The translations under genes were made by a program, and so were the position numbers. Positions 41,923 to 51,472 of a DNA stretch of 64,000 nt are shown here, piece after piece. The notes under the pieces were generated by a model. That model saw only the letters and a program-made list of their open reading frames with translations. It searched no databases and was not told the origin of the DNA. Within the stretch, counting starts at the first letter, position 1; each line of letters begins with the position of its first letter. The stretch is from Hyalangium ruber (GTDB lineage Bacteria; Myxococcota; Myxococcia; Myxococcales; Myxococcaceae): NCBI RefSeq assembly GCF_034259325.1, contig NZ_JAXIVS010000008.1:372001-436000 (forward strand). Reading direction: 5' to 3'.

Positions 41923-43980
41923 ATGTCGCTCAAGAAGTTGAAGGCTGTACCCGGCACCACGTGGATGGCCATGGCCGGCCTCCTGCTCACCGCCTGTAAC
42001 CCCGAGGCAGGACAGCCGGAGACGCGTCCGGCCTGGAGTGACCCCGAGAGCGCCTGGGTCTCTGCCGACGCGCCCGTGCGCGAGGGCTATATCTGGAACG
42101 GAGCCCGGGAGCGGTTCGAGGCGGTGCGCTACGCCGACGTGGATGGGATGGCCGTGCTGGAGGGCGACATCTTGCTGGGGAGTGTGGAGCAGGTGGAGGC
42201 ACTCACCCGCGAGGTCCAGGCCCAGGGAGGGCCCCAGTCCCAAGGAGTGCGGGCGCAAGGCGTGGCCATCAGCGGCGCGTTCTACAGGTGGCCTGATGCG
42301 GTGGTGCCGTACACCATCAACCCGAACCTCCCCAGCCAGAACCGGGTGACGGACGCCATCGCCCACTGGCAGTCGAAGACGCAACTGCGCTTCGTACTGC
42401 GAACGGCGAGCAATGCGGCGATCTACCCGAACTACGTCACCTTCCAGCCCGGCGACGGGTGCAACTCGTGGGTGGGAATGCAAGGCGGCCAGCAGGCCAT
42501 CAACCTGGCGGCCAATTGCTCCACGGGCAGCACCATCCATGAAATCGGCCACGCCATCGGTCTGTGGCACGAGCAGAGCCGCGAGGACCGCGACGCCCAC
42601 GTGCGCATCCGGTGGGAGAACATCCAGGCCGGCTACGCGCACAACTTCGACAAGCAGGTCAGCAATGGCGAGGATGTGTTCGGCTACGACTTCGACTCCA
42701 TCATGCACTACGGGGCCTACGCGTTCTCCGCCAATGGGCAGCCCACCCTCGAGACGCTGGGGGGCCAGTCCATCGGCCAGCGCAACGGGTTGAGCAACAC
42801 GGACGTGAACGCCTCCATCAAGCTGTACTCGCGGCAGATTCTGGTCAACGAGGCCATTCCGCACTTCCAGAGTTGGGCTGCGGAGACCCGCGCGGTGGTG
42901 ACAGGCGACTTCAATGGAGATGGGCGGACGGACATCGCGGCGGTGGGCGCTGGCGGCTGGTCGAACTTGCCCGTAGCGCTCTCCAACGGCAATGGCTCCT
43001 TCCGCCTGGTGAACGAGGGCATCCCTTACTTCCAGAGCTGGGCTGCGGAGACCCGTACGGTGGTGACGGGCGACTTCAATGGGGATGGGCGGACAGACAT
43101 CGCGGCGGTAGGCGCTGGCGGCTGGTCGGGCTTGCCCGTAGCACTCTCCAACGGCAATGGCTCCTTCCGTCTGGTGAATGAGGGCATCCCGTACTTCCAG
43201 AGCTGGGCTGCGGAGACCCGTACGGTGGTGACAGGCGACTTCAATGGGGATGGGTGGACGGACATCGCGGCGGTGGGCGCTGGCGGCTGGTCGGGCTTGC
43301 CCGTAGCGCTCTCCAACGGCAATGGCTCCTTCCGCCTGGTGAACGAGGGCATCCCTTACTTCCAGAGCTGGGCTGCGGAGACCCGTACGGTGGTGACAGG
43401 CGACTTCAATGGAGATGGGCGGACGGACATCGCGGCGGTGGGCGCTGGCGGCTGGTCGGGCTTGCCCGTAGCACTCTCCAACGGCAATGGCTCCTTCCGC
43501 CTGGTGAATGAGGGCATCCCTTACTTCCAGAGCTGGGCTGCGGAGACCCGTACAGTGGTGACGGGCGACTTCAATGGGGATGGGCGGACGGACCTCGCAG
43601 CGGTGGGCGCCAACGGCTGGTCGGGCTTGCCCGTAGCGCTCTCCAACGGCAATGGCTCCTTCCAGTTGGTCAACGAGGGCATTCCTCACTTCCAAACCCA
43701 GGCCGCTGCGACGCGTACGGTGGTGACAGGCGACTTCAATGGAGATGGGCGGACGGACATCGCGGCCGTGGGTGCTGACGGCTGGGGAGCCTTGCCCATG
43801 GCGATCTCCAACGGCAATGGTTCCTTCCGCTCGCCCAATGAGTACATCCCGTACTTCCAGAGCTGGGCCTCGGCGACACGTACAGTGGTAACAGGCGACT
43901 TCAATGGAGATGGGCGGACGGACCTCGCGGCGGTGGGCGCTGGTGGATGGGCGGCCGTGCCCGTAGCGCTCATCTACTGA
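41923..43980 (+). CDS. Astacin-like M12A metalloprotease lipoprotein with FG-GAP/VCBS repeats
   Basis: The product is 685 residues from the ATG at 41923. A signal and lipobox (GLLLTAC, Cys25) and a pro-region precede an astacin catalytic domain at about residues 115-310: the zinc site HEIGHAIGLWHEQSREDRD starts at His206, and SIMHYGAYAFS supplies the Met-turn with the Tyr ligand. Residues 328 to the end hold seven units of 55 residues, each with GDFNGDGRTD (Ca-binding D-x-D-G-x2-D) and LPVALSNGNGSF, fitting a seven-bladed propeller. Extracellular, surface-bound protease; the repeats may bind glycans or cells. Confidence 0.9.
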   Translation: MSLKKLKAVPGTTWMAMAGLLLTACNPEAGQPETRPAWSDPESAWVSADAPVREGYIWNGARERFEAVRYADVDGMAVLEGDILLGSVEQVEALTREVQAQGGPQSQGVRAQGVAISGAFYRWPDAVVPYTINPNLPSQNRVTDAIAHWQSKTQLRFVLRTASNAAIYPNYVTFQPGDGCNSWVGMQGGQQAINLAANCSTGSTIHEIGHAIGLWHEQSREDRDAHVRIRWENIQAGYAHNFDKQVSNGEDVFGYDFDSIMHYGAYAFSANGQPTLETLGGQSIGQRNGLSNTDVNASIKLYSRQILVNEAIPHFQSWAAETRAVVTGDFNGDGRTDIAAVGAGGWSNLPVALSNGNGSFRLVNEGIPYFQSWAAETRTVVTGDFNGDGRTDIAAVGAGGWSGLPVALSNGNGSFRLVNEGIPYFQSWAAETRTVVTGDFNGDGWTDIAAVGAGGWSGLPVALSNGNGSFRLVNEGIPYFQSWAAETRTVVTGDFNGDGRTDIAAVGAGGWSGLPVALSNGNGSFRLVNEGIPYFQSWAAETRTVVTGDFNGDGRTDLAAVGANGWSGLPVALSNGNGSFQLVNEGIPHFQTQAAATRTVVTGDFNGDGRTDIAAVGADGWGALPMAISNGNGSFRSPNEYIPYFQSWASATRTVVTGDFNGDGRTDLAAVGAGGWAAVPVALIY
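42904..43980 (+). repeat. Seven near-identical 165-bp tandem repeats
   Basis: The codons for GDFNGDG begin at 42904, 43069, 43234, 43399, 43564, 43729 and 43894, so the period is exactly 165 bases; the last unit is partial. The first five units differ at only a few bases each, while the last two are more diverged. One unit (43234) reads GDGWTD instead of GDGRTD. Such uniformity points to recent expansion or gene conversion. Confidence 0.9.
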
Positions 43981-44101
43981 ATCAGCGAGGAGACCGGTCA
44001 GCCCTCGTGGCGCCTGCTTTCCTCCCCACCTCGATGCGAAATTCCCGCAACTCGCGGCCGCCTCCCGGGTTCGAGGAACCGAACCCTGGAGGAACGCATC
44101 C

Positions 44102-45154
44102 ATGAAGTGGACTGGAATGAAGCGCACTGGGCAGTGGAGTCTCATCTCGGCGGCCGGACTGCTCGCGCTGGGCTTTGGCGGTTGTGGGCCCTCGGAGGAG
44201 GGCCTCGAGCCCCTCGCCGCCGTGTCTCCGAACACCTCAAGCGCGGCTCTGACGGTGTATCAGCAGGCCGCGGTGGACACGGCCAACACCTCCCAGCACT
44301 GCGATACGCTGGGCAACTTCCACTGGGAGTTGGGCGACGGGGCCACGGTGCATTTCAGCCTGTCCCGAGGCACCGGTGTGGGCGCATTCACGGAGATGCC
44401 GCTCGCCTCCGCGAGCAAGTGGCTCTATGCGAGCGCCTACCTGCAGTCCAAGGGCTACGCCAACCTCACCCCGAACGAGAAGAGGCGGCTCAACTTCACC
44501 AGCGGCTACCTCGAAGGCATTGACGCGACGTGTGGAGACCCGGGGACGACCGTCTCGGCGTGCTACGGCCCGAGTTACAAGAACGTCTCCTACAATGCCT
44601 CCCAGGAGGGCAAGTACTACTACGACGGCGGGCACATGCAGAAGCTGGCCGCGGACGACATCGGCATCCGGTCGGGTACGGGCTTCGCCAGTGTCATGGA
44701 CTGGGTCAACAAGTGGTTGAGCACCAGCCTGCCCGAGTCCGACAACGCCGTGAGCGTGGCCGGAGGATTTCACGGCAGCGCGGCGCACTACCGCCTCTTC
44801 CTCCAGAAGCTGCTCAACAACCAATACGCCATGTCCTCCCAGTTGGTGTCGGACGCGGTGCCGGCCTACGCGGGCGGTCCTGGCGTGGCGTTCACGCCCT
44901 GGTCTTCGAGCCAGAGGGCTTTCTACGGGCTCGGGCACTGGTTGGAGCGAGAGTGGCTCAATGGCGCCTGGACGCTGACGGGCCACTCCTCGCCGGGAAA
45001 GTTCGGGTTCTACCCGTGGGTGGACGCTGGCAAGACGCAGTACATGATTCTGGCCCGCTCCCGGGTGCTCCTCGCCAACAACGAGGGAGAGAAGTCGCGC
45101 CTGTGCGCGCACGCCATCCGCCGGGCCTACCTGACGGGCGTGCCGGAGCCATAG
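44102..45154 (+). CDS. SxxK serine hydrolase-like (beta-lactamase-related) lipoprotein
   Basis: The 350-residue product has a signal and lipobox (LGFGGC, Cys28). An SxxK motif is visible at Ser103-Lys106 (PLASASKWLYASAYLQ) at the start of a helix, as in beta-lactamases and penicillin-binding proteins. A later HSSPGKFGFYPWVD could hold the KTG-like strand. A clear YxN was not found, so the fold is inferred. Expected activity is peptide, ester or amide hydrolysis outside the cell. GGAGGA lies eight bases before the ATG. It follows the astacin gene by 121 bases and may be expressed with it. Confidence 0.6.
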   Translation: MKWTGMKRTGQWSLISAAGLLALGFGGCGPSEEGLEPLAAVSPNTSSAALTVYQQAAVDTANTSQHCDTLGNFHWELGDGATVHFSLSRGTGVGAFTEMPLASASKWLYASAYLQSKGYANLTPNEKRRLNFTSGYLEGIDATCGDPGTTVSACYGPSYKNVSYNASQEGKYYYDGGHMQKLAADDIGIRSGTGFASVMDWVNKWLSTSLPESDNAVSVAGGFHGSAAHYRLFLQKLLNNQYAMSSQLVSDAVPAYAGGPGVAFTPWSSSQRAFYGLGHWLEREWLNGAWTLTGHSSPGKFGFYPWVDAGKTQYMILARSRVLLANNEGEKSRLCAHAIRRAYLTGVPEP

Positions 45155-45267
45155 CAGGGCCTTTCGGCGGGGCCAAACTGTGTATGCTGGGGTCATTGCT
45201 GGTGGCGGACCTCGCAGCCCAACGTGAACCCCATTCGTATCCCTGAGACAACGACGAGAGGCGTGGC

Positions 45268-45735
45268 ATGGGAATGAAGCTCGACATCAATGGCGCGGTC
45301 CGCGAGGTGGAAGCCAGCGGCGACATGCCGCTGCTATGGGTCCTGCGTGACCTTCTCCAACTGAGCGGGACGAAGTACGGCTGCGGAATGGCGCAGTGTG
45401 GGGCGTGTACGGTGCATCTCGACGGCAAGCCTGTTCGCTCCTGCATCACACCCGTCTCGAGCGTCGGTGCGCGCAAGGTCACGACGATCGAGGGGCTGTC
45501 ACCGGATGGCTCGCACCCCGTGCAGCGTGCATGGGCCGAGGCGGATGTCGTGCAGTGTGGATACTGCCAGTCCGGTCAGATCATGACGGCCGTGGCGCTG
45601 CTCGAGAAGAAGGCCGAGCCGACGGACTCCGACATCGACGCCGCGCTGTCGGGCAACATCTGCCGCTGCGGGACGTACGAGCGCGTGCGCGAAGCGGTCC
45701 GGCTCGCCGTGCGGTTGAAGCGAGGTGCCAAGTGA
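45268..45735 (+). CDS. iorA: [2Fe-2S] subunit of a second isoquinoline 1-oxidoreductase-type enzyme
   Basis: The 155-residue product carries both [2Fe-2S] clusters: Cys39, Cys44, Cys47 and Cys59 (CGMAQCGAC) and Cys97, Cys100, Cys132 and Cys134 (CGYC, CRC). These first four positions are the same as in the paralogue at 4873-5343. Its stop overlaps the GTG of the large subunit (GTGA), so the two are coupled. It is the first gene of a three-gene operon that ends with a diheme cytochrome. Confidence 0.92.
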   Translation: MGMKLDINGAVREVEASGDMPLLWVLRDLLQLSGTKYGCGMAQCGACTVHLDGKPVRSCITPVSSVGARKVTTIEGLSPDGSHPVQRAWAEADVVQCGYCQSGQIMTAVALLEKKAEPTDSDIDAALSGNICRCGTYERVREAVRLAVRLKRGAK

Positions 45736-47864
45736 CAGTCTCGCGACGAGGATTTCTCACCGGTGCGGCGGCGAGTACGGCGGGGCTGGTGATCAGCTTC
45801 TATGTACCAAAGCTCGTGCATGCCGCGCCCAAGGCCGCGCAGCCGCTGCCGTCCCCGAACGCGTTCCTGCGAATCGGCAGTGATGACTCGGTCACCGTAC
45901 TGCTCGCGCACTCCGAGATGGGCCAGGGAATCTGGACTGGCCTGGCGATGCTGATCGCGGAAGAGCTCGACTGTGACTGGTCGAAGGTGCGCTGCGAGCA
46001 CGCACCCGCCGCGCCGGTTTACGGCCACCCCGCCATGGGCATCCAGATGACGGGCGGGTCAACGACCACGCACGGCGAGTTCGACCGGTACCGCAACGTT
46101 GGCGCGACGGCGAAGGCGCTGCTCCTGCGCGCAGCCGCAGCGAGCTGGAAGACCACGCCAGGGAAGCTCACCGCGGCCAATGGCGTGATCTCCTTCGGTG
46201 GCAAGACGCTGAAGTACGGCGAGGTCGCCGAGGCGGCGATGAAGCTGTCGCCTCCGAAGACGGTGAAGCTCAAGGAGCCGAAGGACTGGAAGCTGATCGG
46301 CACCCGGGTACGCCGGCTCGACACGCCCGAGAAGATCAACGGCAAGGCACAGTTCGGGATGGACGTCTCGTTCCCCGGCCTGCGGACCGCGGTCGTGCTG
46401 CGGCCGCCGGCGTTCGGCGCGAAGCTCGTGAAGTTCGACAGTGCCGATGCGCTGAAGGTCCCAGGTGTCGAGAAGGTCGTACAGACCGCGAACGGTGTCG
46501 CGGTGGTCGCCAGCCACTTCTGGGCGGCGAAGCTCGGTCGCGATGCCGTCCGCGCGGAGTGGTCGACCCCCGAGGACGGTGGTGCCAGCTCCGAGAAGAT
46601 CCTCGCCGAGTACCGCAAGCTCTCACTTGGCGAGGGCGCGACCGTGGCCGACACCGGCAAAGTGAAGGAAACGATCAACCTCGCCGCCAGCAAGCTCGAG
46701 GCGTCGTACGAGGTGCCGTACCTCGCGCACGCCATGATGGAGCCGCTCAACTGCACCGTGAAGATCGACGGTGATCGCTGCGAGATCTGGACGGGTACCC
46801 AGTTCCAGACCGTCGATCAGGCCACCGCGGCGCACATCCTGGGCACGACGCCCGACAAGGTCACGATCCACACCACCTTCCTTGGCGGAGGCTTCGGCCG
46901 CCGCGCCAACCCGGCGTCGGACTTCGTGTCCGAGGCCGTGATCGTCGCGAAGGCGGCCGGTGTGCCAGTCAAGGTCATCTGGACGCGCGAGGACGACATG
47001 CGCGGCGGGTACTACCGCCCCGCGTATGTCCACCGCGTCAGCGTCGGCATCGACAAGGCGGGCATGCCAGCGGCGTGGCATCACGTCATCGTCGGGCAGT
47101 CGATCCTCGCTGGCACTCCGTTCGAGAAGTTCATGGTCCAGAACGGCATCGACGCGACGTCGGTCGAAGGCATCGCCGACTCGCCTTATCTCGAGACCAC
47201 GAAGTCAAAGCACGTCTCGCTGCACTCCCCGAAGACGCCGATCACCGTGCTGTGGTGGCGCTCCGTGGGGCACACCCACACCGCGTTCGCGATGGAGAGC
47301 ATGATCGACGAGCTGGCACACGCCGCCGGCAAGGATCCGCTCGCGTATCGCCTGGAGCTTCTGAAGGAGAAGCCTCGGTTCGCGCGCGCACTCGAGACGG
47401 CCGCGGCCAAGGCGGGCTGGGGAACGCCCGCCCCAGCGGGCCGGGCGCGTGGCCTCGCGGTGCATGAGTCGTTTGGCTCGATCATCGCCGAGGTCGCGGA
47501 GGTCTCGGTCGAGGGTGGACGCATCAAGGTCCATTCGGTGACGGCGGCGGTCGACTGCGGAACCGCGGTCAACCCGCTGGGGATCGAGGCTCAGGTCCAG
47601 GGCTCGATCGCGTTCGGGCTTACCGCGGCGCTCCACGGCAAGCTGACCATCGAGGGCGGCAAGGTCGTCGAGAGCAACTTCCACGACTATCCCGCGCTTC
47701 GCATGTTCGAGATGCCGAAGATCAGTGTTCACGTGATCGCCAGTGACGCGAAGATGGGTGGCATTGGCGAGCCAGCGACCGCGCCCATCGCGCCCGCCGT
47801 CGCGAACGCGGTGTTCGCGCTTACCAAGCAACGGCTGCGCACGCTGCCGCTGCGCCTCGCATAG
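45732..47864 (+). CDS. iorB: Isoquinoline 1-oxidoreductase-type molybdenum hydroxylase large subunit, second copy
   Basis: The product is 710 residues from a GTG at 45732. It has a twin-arginine signal ([13 protein letters not shown], then a hydrophobic stretch ending LVHA), so the enzyme is exported folded. Motifs: [44 protein letters not shown] (Mo-cofactor loop), and [20 protein letters not shown] with the catalytic Glu. It is shorter and clearly different from the copy at 2669-4876, so this is an old paralogue rather than a recent duplicate. Substrate unknown; N-heterocycle or aldehyde oxidation expected. Confidence 0.88.
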   Translation: MTVSRRGFLTGAAASTAGLVISFYVPKLVHAAPKAAQPLPSPNAFLRIGSDDSVTVLLAHSEMGQGIWTGLAMLIAEELDCDWSKVRCEHAPAAPVYGHPAMGIQMTGGSTTTHGEFDRYRNVGATAKALLLRAAAASWKTTPGKLTAANGVISFGGKTLKYGEVAEAAMKLSPPKTVKLKEPKDWKLIGTRVRRLDTPEKINGKAQFGMDVSFPGLRTAVVLRPPAFGAKLVKFDSADALKVPGVEKVVQTANGVAVVASHFWAAKLGRDAVRAEWSTPEDGGASSEKILAEYRKLSLGEGATVADTGKVKETINLAASKLEASYEVPYLAHAMMEPLNCTVKIDGDRCEIWTGTQFQTVDQATAAHILGTTPDKVTIHTTFLGGGFGRRANPASDFVSEAVIVAKAAGVPVKVIWTREDDMRGGYYRPAYVHRVSVGIDKAGMPAAWHHVIVGQSILAGTPFEKFMVQNGIDATSVEGIADSPYLETTKSKHVSLHSPKTPITVLWWRSVGHTHTAFAMESMIDELAHAAGKDPLAYRLELLKEKPRFARALETAAAKAGWGTPAPAGRARGLAVHESFGSIIAEVAEVSVEGGRIKVHSVTAAVDCGTAVNPLGIEAQVQGSIAFGLTAALHGKLTIEGGKVVESNFHDYPALRMFEMPKISVHVIASDAKMGGIGEPATAPIAPAVANAVFALTKQRLRTLPLRLA

Positions 47865-47872
47865 GACTTCCG

Positions 47873-48457
47873 ATGATGCGTACCTTCGTGACGCTCGTGC
47901 TCGTGCTCGCCGGATGCGGCGGCAAATCAGTGCCGACGCCCTCCGTGGGCGAGAAGCCGGACCAGGCCACCGGTGTGGCTGCATTCGCGACCGTGCGCGC
48001 GGTGCTCCAGCACCCGCGCTGCCAGAACTGCCATCCCGCGGGCGATGCGCCGCTGCAGGGCGACGAGGGCCGCGTACACGCGATGCGCGTGCTGCGCGGG
48101 CCCACGGGGCACGGCATGGCGGGTGCCGAATGCACGACGTGCCACGGCCCGGCGAATCCTCCGAGCAACTATGGCCTCCATGTCCCGCCTGGCTCGATCA
48201 AGGGCTGGCACATGCCGAAGCCCGAGGAGAAGCTCGTGTTCGTCGGCCTCGAGCCGCGTGCATTGTGTGAACAGGTCAAGGACCCGGCGCGCAACGGTGG
48301 CCTGGATATGGCCGCGCTCCGCATTCACCTCGAGGACCCGCTCGTGAAATGGGGGTGGGACCCGGGCTTTGGCCGCGCGCCGGTGTCCACGCCGTACGCG
48401 ACGTTCATCGCCGCGTGGGAGACCTGGGCTGCCGCTGGCGCCCCGTGCCCCAACTGA
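47873..48457 (+). CDS. Diheme cytochrome c-like lipoprotein of the iorAB operon
   Basis: The 194-residue product has a signal with lipobox (LVLVLAGC, Cys15) and two CxxCH heme sites, CQNCH and CTTCH. It starts nine bases after iorB ends, so it is the third gene of the operon and the likely periplasmic electron acceptor of the hydroxylase. It is homologous to the product at 902-1561 through HPRC-x-NCHPA, GHG, CEQ-x-KD-x2-RNGG and WGW-x-PG. Confidence 0.85.
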   Translation: MMRTFVTLVLVLAGCGGKSVPTPSVGEKPDQATGVAAFATVRAVLQHPRCQNCHPAGDAPLQGDEGRVHAMRVLRGPTGHGMAGAECTTCHGPANPPSNYGLHVPPGSIKGWHMPKPEEKLVFVGLEPRALCEQVKDPARNGGLDMAALRIHLEDPLVKWGWDPGFGRAPVSTPYATFIAAWETWAAAGAPCPN

Positions 48458-48489
48458 TCGGGCACGAAGGCGCCGTAAGGGAAAAGACA

Positions 48490-48519
48490 AAGGGCTCCCG
48501 GTTCCACCTGGGAGCCCTT
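48490..48519. terminator. Strong hairpin terminator between convergent genes
   Basis: AAGGGCTCCC (48490-48499) pairs exactly with GGGAGCCCTT (48510-48519) across a 10-base loop. It lies between the stop of the cytochrome gene and the convergent lipoprotein gene. A-rich sequence on one side (GAAAAGACAAA) gives the U-tract for the minus strand, and CTTCG for the plus strand. Confidence 0.8.
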
Positions 48520-48544
48520 CGTCATCCTGAGAGGAGGGAGCGGA

Positions 48545-49348
48545 TTAGCGGCTCCGGCAGGCCAGCTCCGCGGTGAAGCTCAGCGTGTGGCCGTTGCCCG
48601 AGACGGTGAAGGTGTAGGTGCCCGCGCCGCCGTTGGCCTCCGCATCCCAGTTATACTGGTAGATGCAGCTCTCACCGGCGTGGTTCATGGCCGCCGAGTA
48701 GGAGAAGCCCTCCGGGCCGGAGATGGTGAGCGAGGGGCTCTCGCCGAAGTCGCCGCGCACGTGGACCGGGATGTGCGGCGGGCCGCGGCCGGTGCACAGG
48801 CTGGGGTTGCCCACCAGGTTGCCGAACGGCTCCATGCCCTCGCAGACGTTGTCCGGGGCGCAGTCGACCACGACGGTGATGGGCGCCGCGCACGTCTCCT
48901 TGGGCTCGCGGCCCTGCGAGCCGCTCTGTGTGAAGCACACCTGCACGGTGTGCTCCCCGTTGGGCAGGCTCACCGACAGCGCGTAGCCCGCCGTCTTGAT
49001 GCGGCCGTCATGCAAGAAGTCCTGGGGCTGGATGAGCCCCATCTGCACCCGGTCCCCGCCGTCGATGGAGGCGGTGATGATGACCGAGTCCACCGAGCCG
49101 GTGGTGGTCACCGTGCCGGCGATGTCCACCTGCGCGGCCTCCTCGCTGGTGCAGGTGTTGGCCGTCACCTCGGCGGTGGCCGAGAGGCTGGTGCCGTTAT
49201 CGGTGCCCCGGGCCGCCGTGGCGCTGCCCGCCTTGACCGCAGCCTGCTGCTGGCCCAGCTCCAGGCCCTGCTCCTCCTCGGCCACGCCACAGGCGGCGAA
49301 GAAGGTAAGTGCAAAGCACACAGACAGGATCTTCCGACTCAGGTTCAT
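48545..49348 (-). CDS. Secreted lipoprotein, function unknown
   Basis: The 267-residue product has a signal and lipobox (LTFFAAC, Cys20), then a low-complexity Gln/Ala/Thr stretch, then two beta-rich regions: about 60-160 with VDIAGTVTTTGSVDSVIITASIDGG and about 175-267 with IYQYNWDAE and TYTFTVSGNG, both Ig-like. Several cysteines (CTSEE, VCFTQ, ETCAAP, VDCAPDNVC, SLC, SCIYQ, LACRSR) probably form disulfides. CTGGAG precedes the start. AT-rich sequence at 49427-49444 (TATTTTTACGGTTTTATA region) may be its promoter. No family recognised. Confidence 0.7.
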   Translation of the reverse strand: MNLSRKILSVCFALTFFAACGVAEEEQGLELGQQQAAVKAGSATAARGTDNGTSLSATAEVTANTCTSEEAAQVDIAGTVTTTGSVDSVIITASIDGGDRVQMGLIQPQDFLHDGRIKTAGYALSVSLPNGEHTVQVCFTQSGSQGREPKETCAAPITVVVDCAPDNVCEGMEPFGNLVGNPSLCTGRGPPHIPVHVRGDFGESPSLTISGPEGFSYSAAMNHAGESCIYQYNWDAEANGGAGTYTFTVSGNGHTLSFTAELACRSR

Positions 49349-49536
49349 GGGGTGTGGCTCCAGGAGAGAAGGCTTGAGGGGTGTTTCGCGAGAAAGACCC
49401 GACTCCCCTGTTTTCGGCCACAGCCTATTTTTACGGTTTTATAGGAAACGCTTCGACCGGGACATGGGACAGGGCCAGCGGATTGCCGTGCTGGGTGGGG
49501 AAAGGGGGGCGCTGGCCATCACCGAAGGTAGTCACA

Positions 49537-51345
49537 TCAAGCAACGCGGTCGCGACGACGGCGGCGGCGCAGCACCCAGATGCCGCAGACGGCCATCCAC
49601 ACGCTGATAGCCTGGGCGGGGCCCGATTCGCAGTTGCAGCCTGCGGGAGCGCCCGCGTCGACTTCGTCTTCGTCTTCTCCCGGTCCCTCACCTTCGCCTC
49701 CGCCTCCGCCCTCAGCGGGCGGTGGTGGTGGTGGTGGTGGTGGTGGCGGCGGTGGTGGTGGCAGCGGCGGTGTTCCGCTCGCCACGGGCAAGGTGACTAC
49801 GCTTGGGTGCGCCGGGTCCGTGTAGATGGAGAGCGTCGTCGTCACGGGTGTCGGCGACGAGGACAGCGGCTCGGCGACGTTTGGATTCACCTCATAGTGC
49901 GGCGAGTTCGTCCCGCTGATCGCCACGCGGAGGCTGTGGCCAGCCTTCACCCGCACGGCAACCGGACCCAGGTCGAGCTCGAACGGGACAGGTACTCCCG
50001 GCGTGAGCGGCGTAATCACAGACGGATCTGCGACGAAGCGCCCACGGCGCACGCCGTCGGTGAGCAGGATCGACTTGCCACTCGGCGCGACCTGCGTCAG
50101 TCGCACGACGACGTCGACATCCGCAGTGGCGCTTGCAGCGTAGATCCGGGCCTTGGGGTTGCCGATGATCTCGTAGTCAGAAGTTCCCGGCGCAGTGGTG
50201 ATCGTCAGCACATCGCCGCGCGCATCGATCGCCGACTGATCGCGAGGACCATCCGCCACGGAGAGGTTCGACCCGCCCACGGTCGGCACCGGGTTCGAAG
50301 GATCGACGGTCAACGTCGTGACGGCTTGCGCAGCGGTGAGATACCAGGGCGTCAGGACACTCCCCGGAGGCGGCCATAGCGTGCCCTGTCGCCACTCTCC
50401 GGTCGCGGCCACACCGTCATCGCTGATCTGCGTGACGAAGTAGCGCAGCGACGGCCACGTGGGCGTTCCCTTCCCTTTGAGGCAATGGTTGAAGAACGCG
50501 AGGTTGTCGTCCGTCGGCGCGGCCACGTTTGCGTAGGCGAGCTCACCGACCGGAGTCTGCGCGTCGCCGTGCGTCCAGGGGCCGAGCACCAGTGTGTGAC
50601 CGGAGCCCGGCGCCGAGTCCGTCACGTAGTGCGAGAATGCCGCTGTTTGCTGCAGCGCGAAGACGTCGAAGAACCCTGACGTCATGTACACGCGAGCGCG
50701 AATTCGGCTGCGCTCGGTCGCATCGACGATCACCGGGTCCCAGTAGCTGCTCTTGGCTTCGTGGGCGCGCCAGGCGGCGAGTGTCGTCGGCGTCGGAAAG
50801 CCGTTGAGCCAAGACGTCGTCAACTCGGCTCGCCAGGCGCCTCCTGGCATGAGCGATTCATACAGGTTGTCGGAGGCATTCTGTACGTGGGCACAGCGCA
50901 GCGAATCCGGCGCATCTGGGAGCGCCAGGAGCTGCACGATGCCCTCGGCGGAGGCGCCGAAGGAGCCGATGTTGCCGTCGCACCAGGCTTGTTGCTCGAT
51001 CCAGCGCATCGTCGCCGGACCATCCACGGCATCGGTAAAGAAGGGCAGGAACGTCCCCTCGGATCCTCCCCGCCCGCGCACGTCCTGGGAGACGACGATG
51101 TAGCCGTTCAGATCCGCCAGGTTCCACACGAGGAGCGATTGGGGGAACGGAAACCCGCGGCCGTAGGGCGTGCGACGAAGGATGACCGGGCGCGGCCCAG
51201 GAAATTGCGCCGGATCCGGCCTCCAAATATCCGTCATCAGCCTCGTGCCATCTGGCATCGGGACCATCACCTCGGTCTTCGTTGCCGCGAGCGCGGTCTG
51301 CGCGCACATGACGAAGATGAGGACAAGAAGGGGGGTGCGCATCAT
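49537..51345 (-). CDS. CocE/NonD family hydrolase (S15-type) with MYXO-CTERM-like tail
   Basis: The product is 602 residues from the first of two ATGs at 51345. It has a signal peptide (LLVLIFVMCAQTALA), then an alpha/beta hydrolase of the X-Pro dipeptidyl-peptidase type: MPDGTRLMTDIW, VVSQDVRGRGGSEG, the nucleophile region GSFGASAEG, and LVLGPWTHGD near the catalytic His. A jelly-roll-like C-domain follows. The end has a run of about 14 prolines, a Gly/Glu-rich stretch, then GCNCESG, a helix (AISVWMAVCGIWVL) and RRRRRR. That matches MYXO-CTERM tags, so the enzyme is probably surface-anchored. Confidence 0.87.
   Translation of the reverse strand: MMRTPLLVLIFVMCAQTALAATKTEVMVPMPDGTRLMTDIWRPDPAQFPGPRPVILRRTPYGRGFPFPQSLLVWNLADLNGYIVVSQDVRGRGGSEGTFLPFFTDAVDGPATMRWIEQQAWCDGNIGSFGASAEGIVQLLALPDAPDSLRCAHVQNASDNLYESLMPGGAWRAELTTSWLNGFPTPTTLAAWRAHEAKSSYWDPVIVDATERSRIRARVYMTSGFFDVFALQQTAAFSHYVTDSAPGSGHTLVLGPWTHGDAQTPVGELAYANVAAPTDDNLAFFNHCLKGKGTPTWPSLRYFVTQISDDGVAATGEWRQGTLWPPPGSVLTPWYLTAAQAVTTLTVDPSNPVPTVGGSNLSVADGPRDQSAIDARGDVLTITTAPGTSDYEIIGNPKARIYAASATADVDVVVRLTQVAPSGKSILLTDGVRRGRFVADPSVITPLTPGVPVPFELDLGPVAVRVKAGHSLRVAISGTNSPHYEVNPNVAEPLSSSPTPVTTTLSIYTDPAHPSVVTLPVASGTPPLPPPPPPPPPPPPPPPAEGGGGGEGEGPGEDEDEVDAGAPAGCNCESGPAQAISVWMAVCGIWVLRRRRRRDRVA
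49718..49772. repeat. Interrupted GGT trinucleotide tract
   Basis: A run of GGT/GGC triplets encodes, on the minus strand, the poly-proline linker of the CocE/NonD hydrolase. About nine uninterrupted GGT units are followed by mixed ones. Slippage could vary linker length between strains. Confidence 0.8.
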
Positions 51346-51472
51346 CGCTGGCCGGCCATCTGCTTGTTGAAGACGGACATGTGCCCCTCCTGGGGTTGCC
51401 ACGAACTTTGACCAACTTCCCGCGGAGTGTACACGCGTCCGGGCTCCGCTCTGGGTGGGCTCGTCTGGCTCC

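Noticed and set aside
41914-44235. A 773-codon antisense frame across the astacin gene
   Set aside because: It only looks repetitive because it mirrors the seven sense-strand repeats. The sense strand has the zinc site and Ca-binding motifs.
49718-49772. GGT tract as a possible G-quadruplex regulatory element
   Set aside because: The tract is fully explained as the codons of a poly-proline linker. A structural role cannot be judged from sequence.
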